A DNA stretch of 39,811 bases, taken from Desulfococcaceae bacterium HSG8. Lineage in GTDB: Bacteria > Desulfobacterota > Desulfobacteria > Desulfobacterales > 4be13. This document shows, in pieces, positions 39,658 to 39,811 of the stretch. Both the position numbers and the translations under genes were made by a program. The DNA lies in assembly GCA_030378015.1 (NCBI GenBank), contig JAUCGG010000025.1:1-39811 (forward strand), in the 5' to 3' direction. Below the pieces are notes generated by a model. The model was not told the origin of the DNA and did no database searches. It saw nothing but the letters and a program-made list of their open reading frames with translations. The stretch's first letter is position 1; the number at the start of each line of letters is the position of its first letter.

Positions 39658-39686
39658 TTGACAAAATTTGTATATTCTTTTAGATT
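39658..39686 (+). promoter_or_regulatory. strong candidate sigma-70 promoter
   Basis: The consensus TTGACA at 39658-39663 and TAGATT at 39681-39686 have a 17-bp spacer, 73 bp upstream of the final start codon. Confidence 0.65.
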
Positions 39687-39758
39687 TAACGCTGTGTGCA
39701 GTTTTAACAGCTCGTACCTTATTTTATCCTTGTATTTAAACTAAACAGGAGAAGGGAT

Positions 39759-39811
39759 ATGAATCTGAATCTGCAGGAAAGAACGGATGAACTGGAAACA
39801 AGGACAGATTC
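39759..39811 (+). CDS. start of an unknown gene, cut by the window end
   Basis: ATG preceded by AGGAGAAGGGAT, a strong ribosome binding site, begins MNLNLQERTDELETRTD. The polar, heptad-like composition suggests a coiled-coil start. Too little is present to name it. Confidence 0.7.
   Translation, partial: MNLNLQERTDELETRTD

Overview
The window looks like a repeat-rich segment of a Gram-negative bacterial chromosome. The most likely source is a sulfate-reducing member of the Desulfobacterota, perhaps related to Desulfonema. That assignment is inference from gene style and repeat types, not from a marker gene. Supporting signs are an outer-membrane type II secretion operon, UPF0182, UPF0280 and DHH housekeeping genes, secreted proteins with SUMF1, FN3 and dockerin-like modules, Uma2 genes, many toxin-antitoxin remnants, and an exceptional load of short intergenic repeats.

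Layout. 1-6113: UPF0182 membrane protein, UPF0280 protein, a tandem pair of Uma2 genes (the first broken), and a small LapA-like membrane protein. 6390-9074: mutS. 9057-9831: an inverted pair of heptamer arrays, then three different short inverted-repeat elements abutting one another with TAA at every joint. 9969-11798: AMIN plus amidase_3 cell-wall hydrolase. 11894-14240: a toxin-antitoxin and accessory graveyard holding a YgiT/MqsA-type zinc finger gene, two RelE-like genes, an addiction-module antitoxin, and frameshifted or truncated xisH, xisI and a coiled-coil gene. 14248-17355: a membrane-anchored SUMF1 protein, an O-methyltransferase, and a convergent DHH phosphoesterase. 17402-26542: a type II secretion operon in the order gspI, YwqK/MORN-like gene, gspJ, gspK, gspL, gspM, gspC, gspD. 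Genes gspE, F, G and H are not in the window. 26543-29520: nested mobile repeats, a small hypothetical gene pair, and PIN and YoeB/YefM-type remnants. 30459-39387: three secreted proteins (dockerin/FN3/double SUMF1; a Cys-rich protein; a transglutaminase-elicitor-like protein with a PPC domain), with a 1.3-kb palindrome array before the third. The window ends in the first codons of another gene behind a strong promoter.

Functional picture. The type II secretion genes build the pseudopilus tip (I, J, K), the inner-membrane platform (L, M, C) and the secretin (D). The downstream signal-peptide proteins are plausible substrates, but no sequence feature proves that link.

The most unusual content is the repeats. 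At least five families of short non-autonomous elements can be delimited, four of them by exact target-site duplications (TAA/TTA, 7 bp, 8 bp and 9 bp). They nest in each other and carry interchangeable palindromic cargo. One sits in frame inside the leader of gspJ, and another separates a start codon from its ribosome binding site. Two classes of 7-bp tandem arrays sit at gene ends and supply the stop codons of mutS, gspI and the SUMF1 gene. Several broken genes (xisI, xisH, PIN, YoeB, Uma2) were found by reading across frames.
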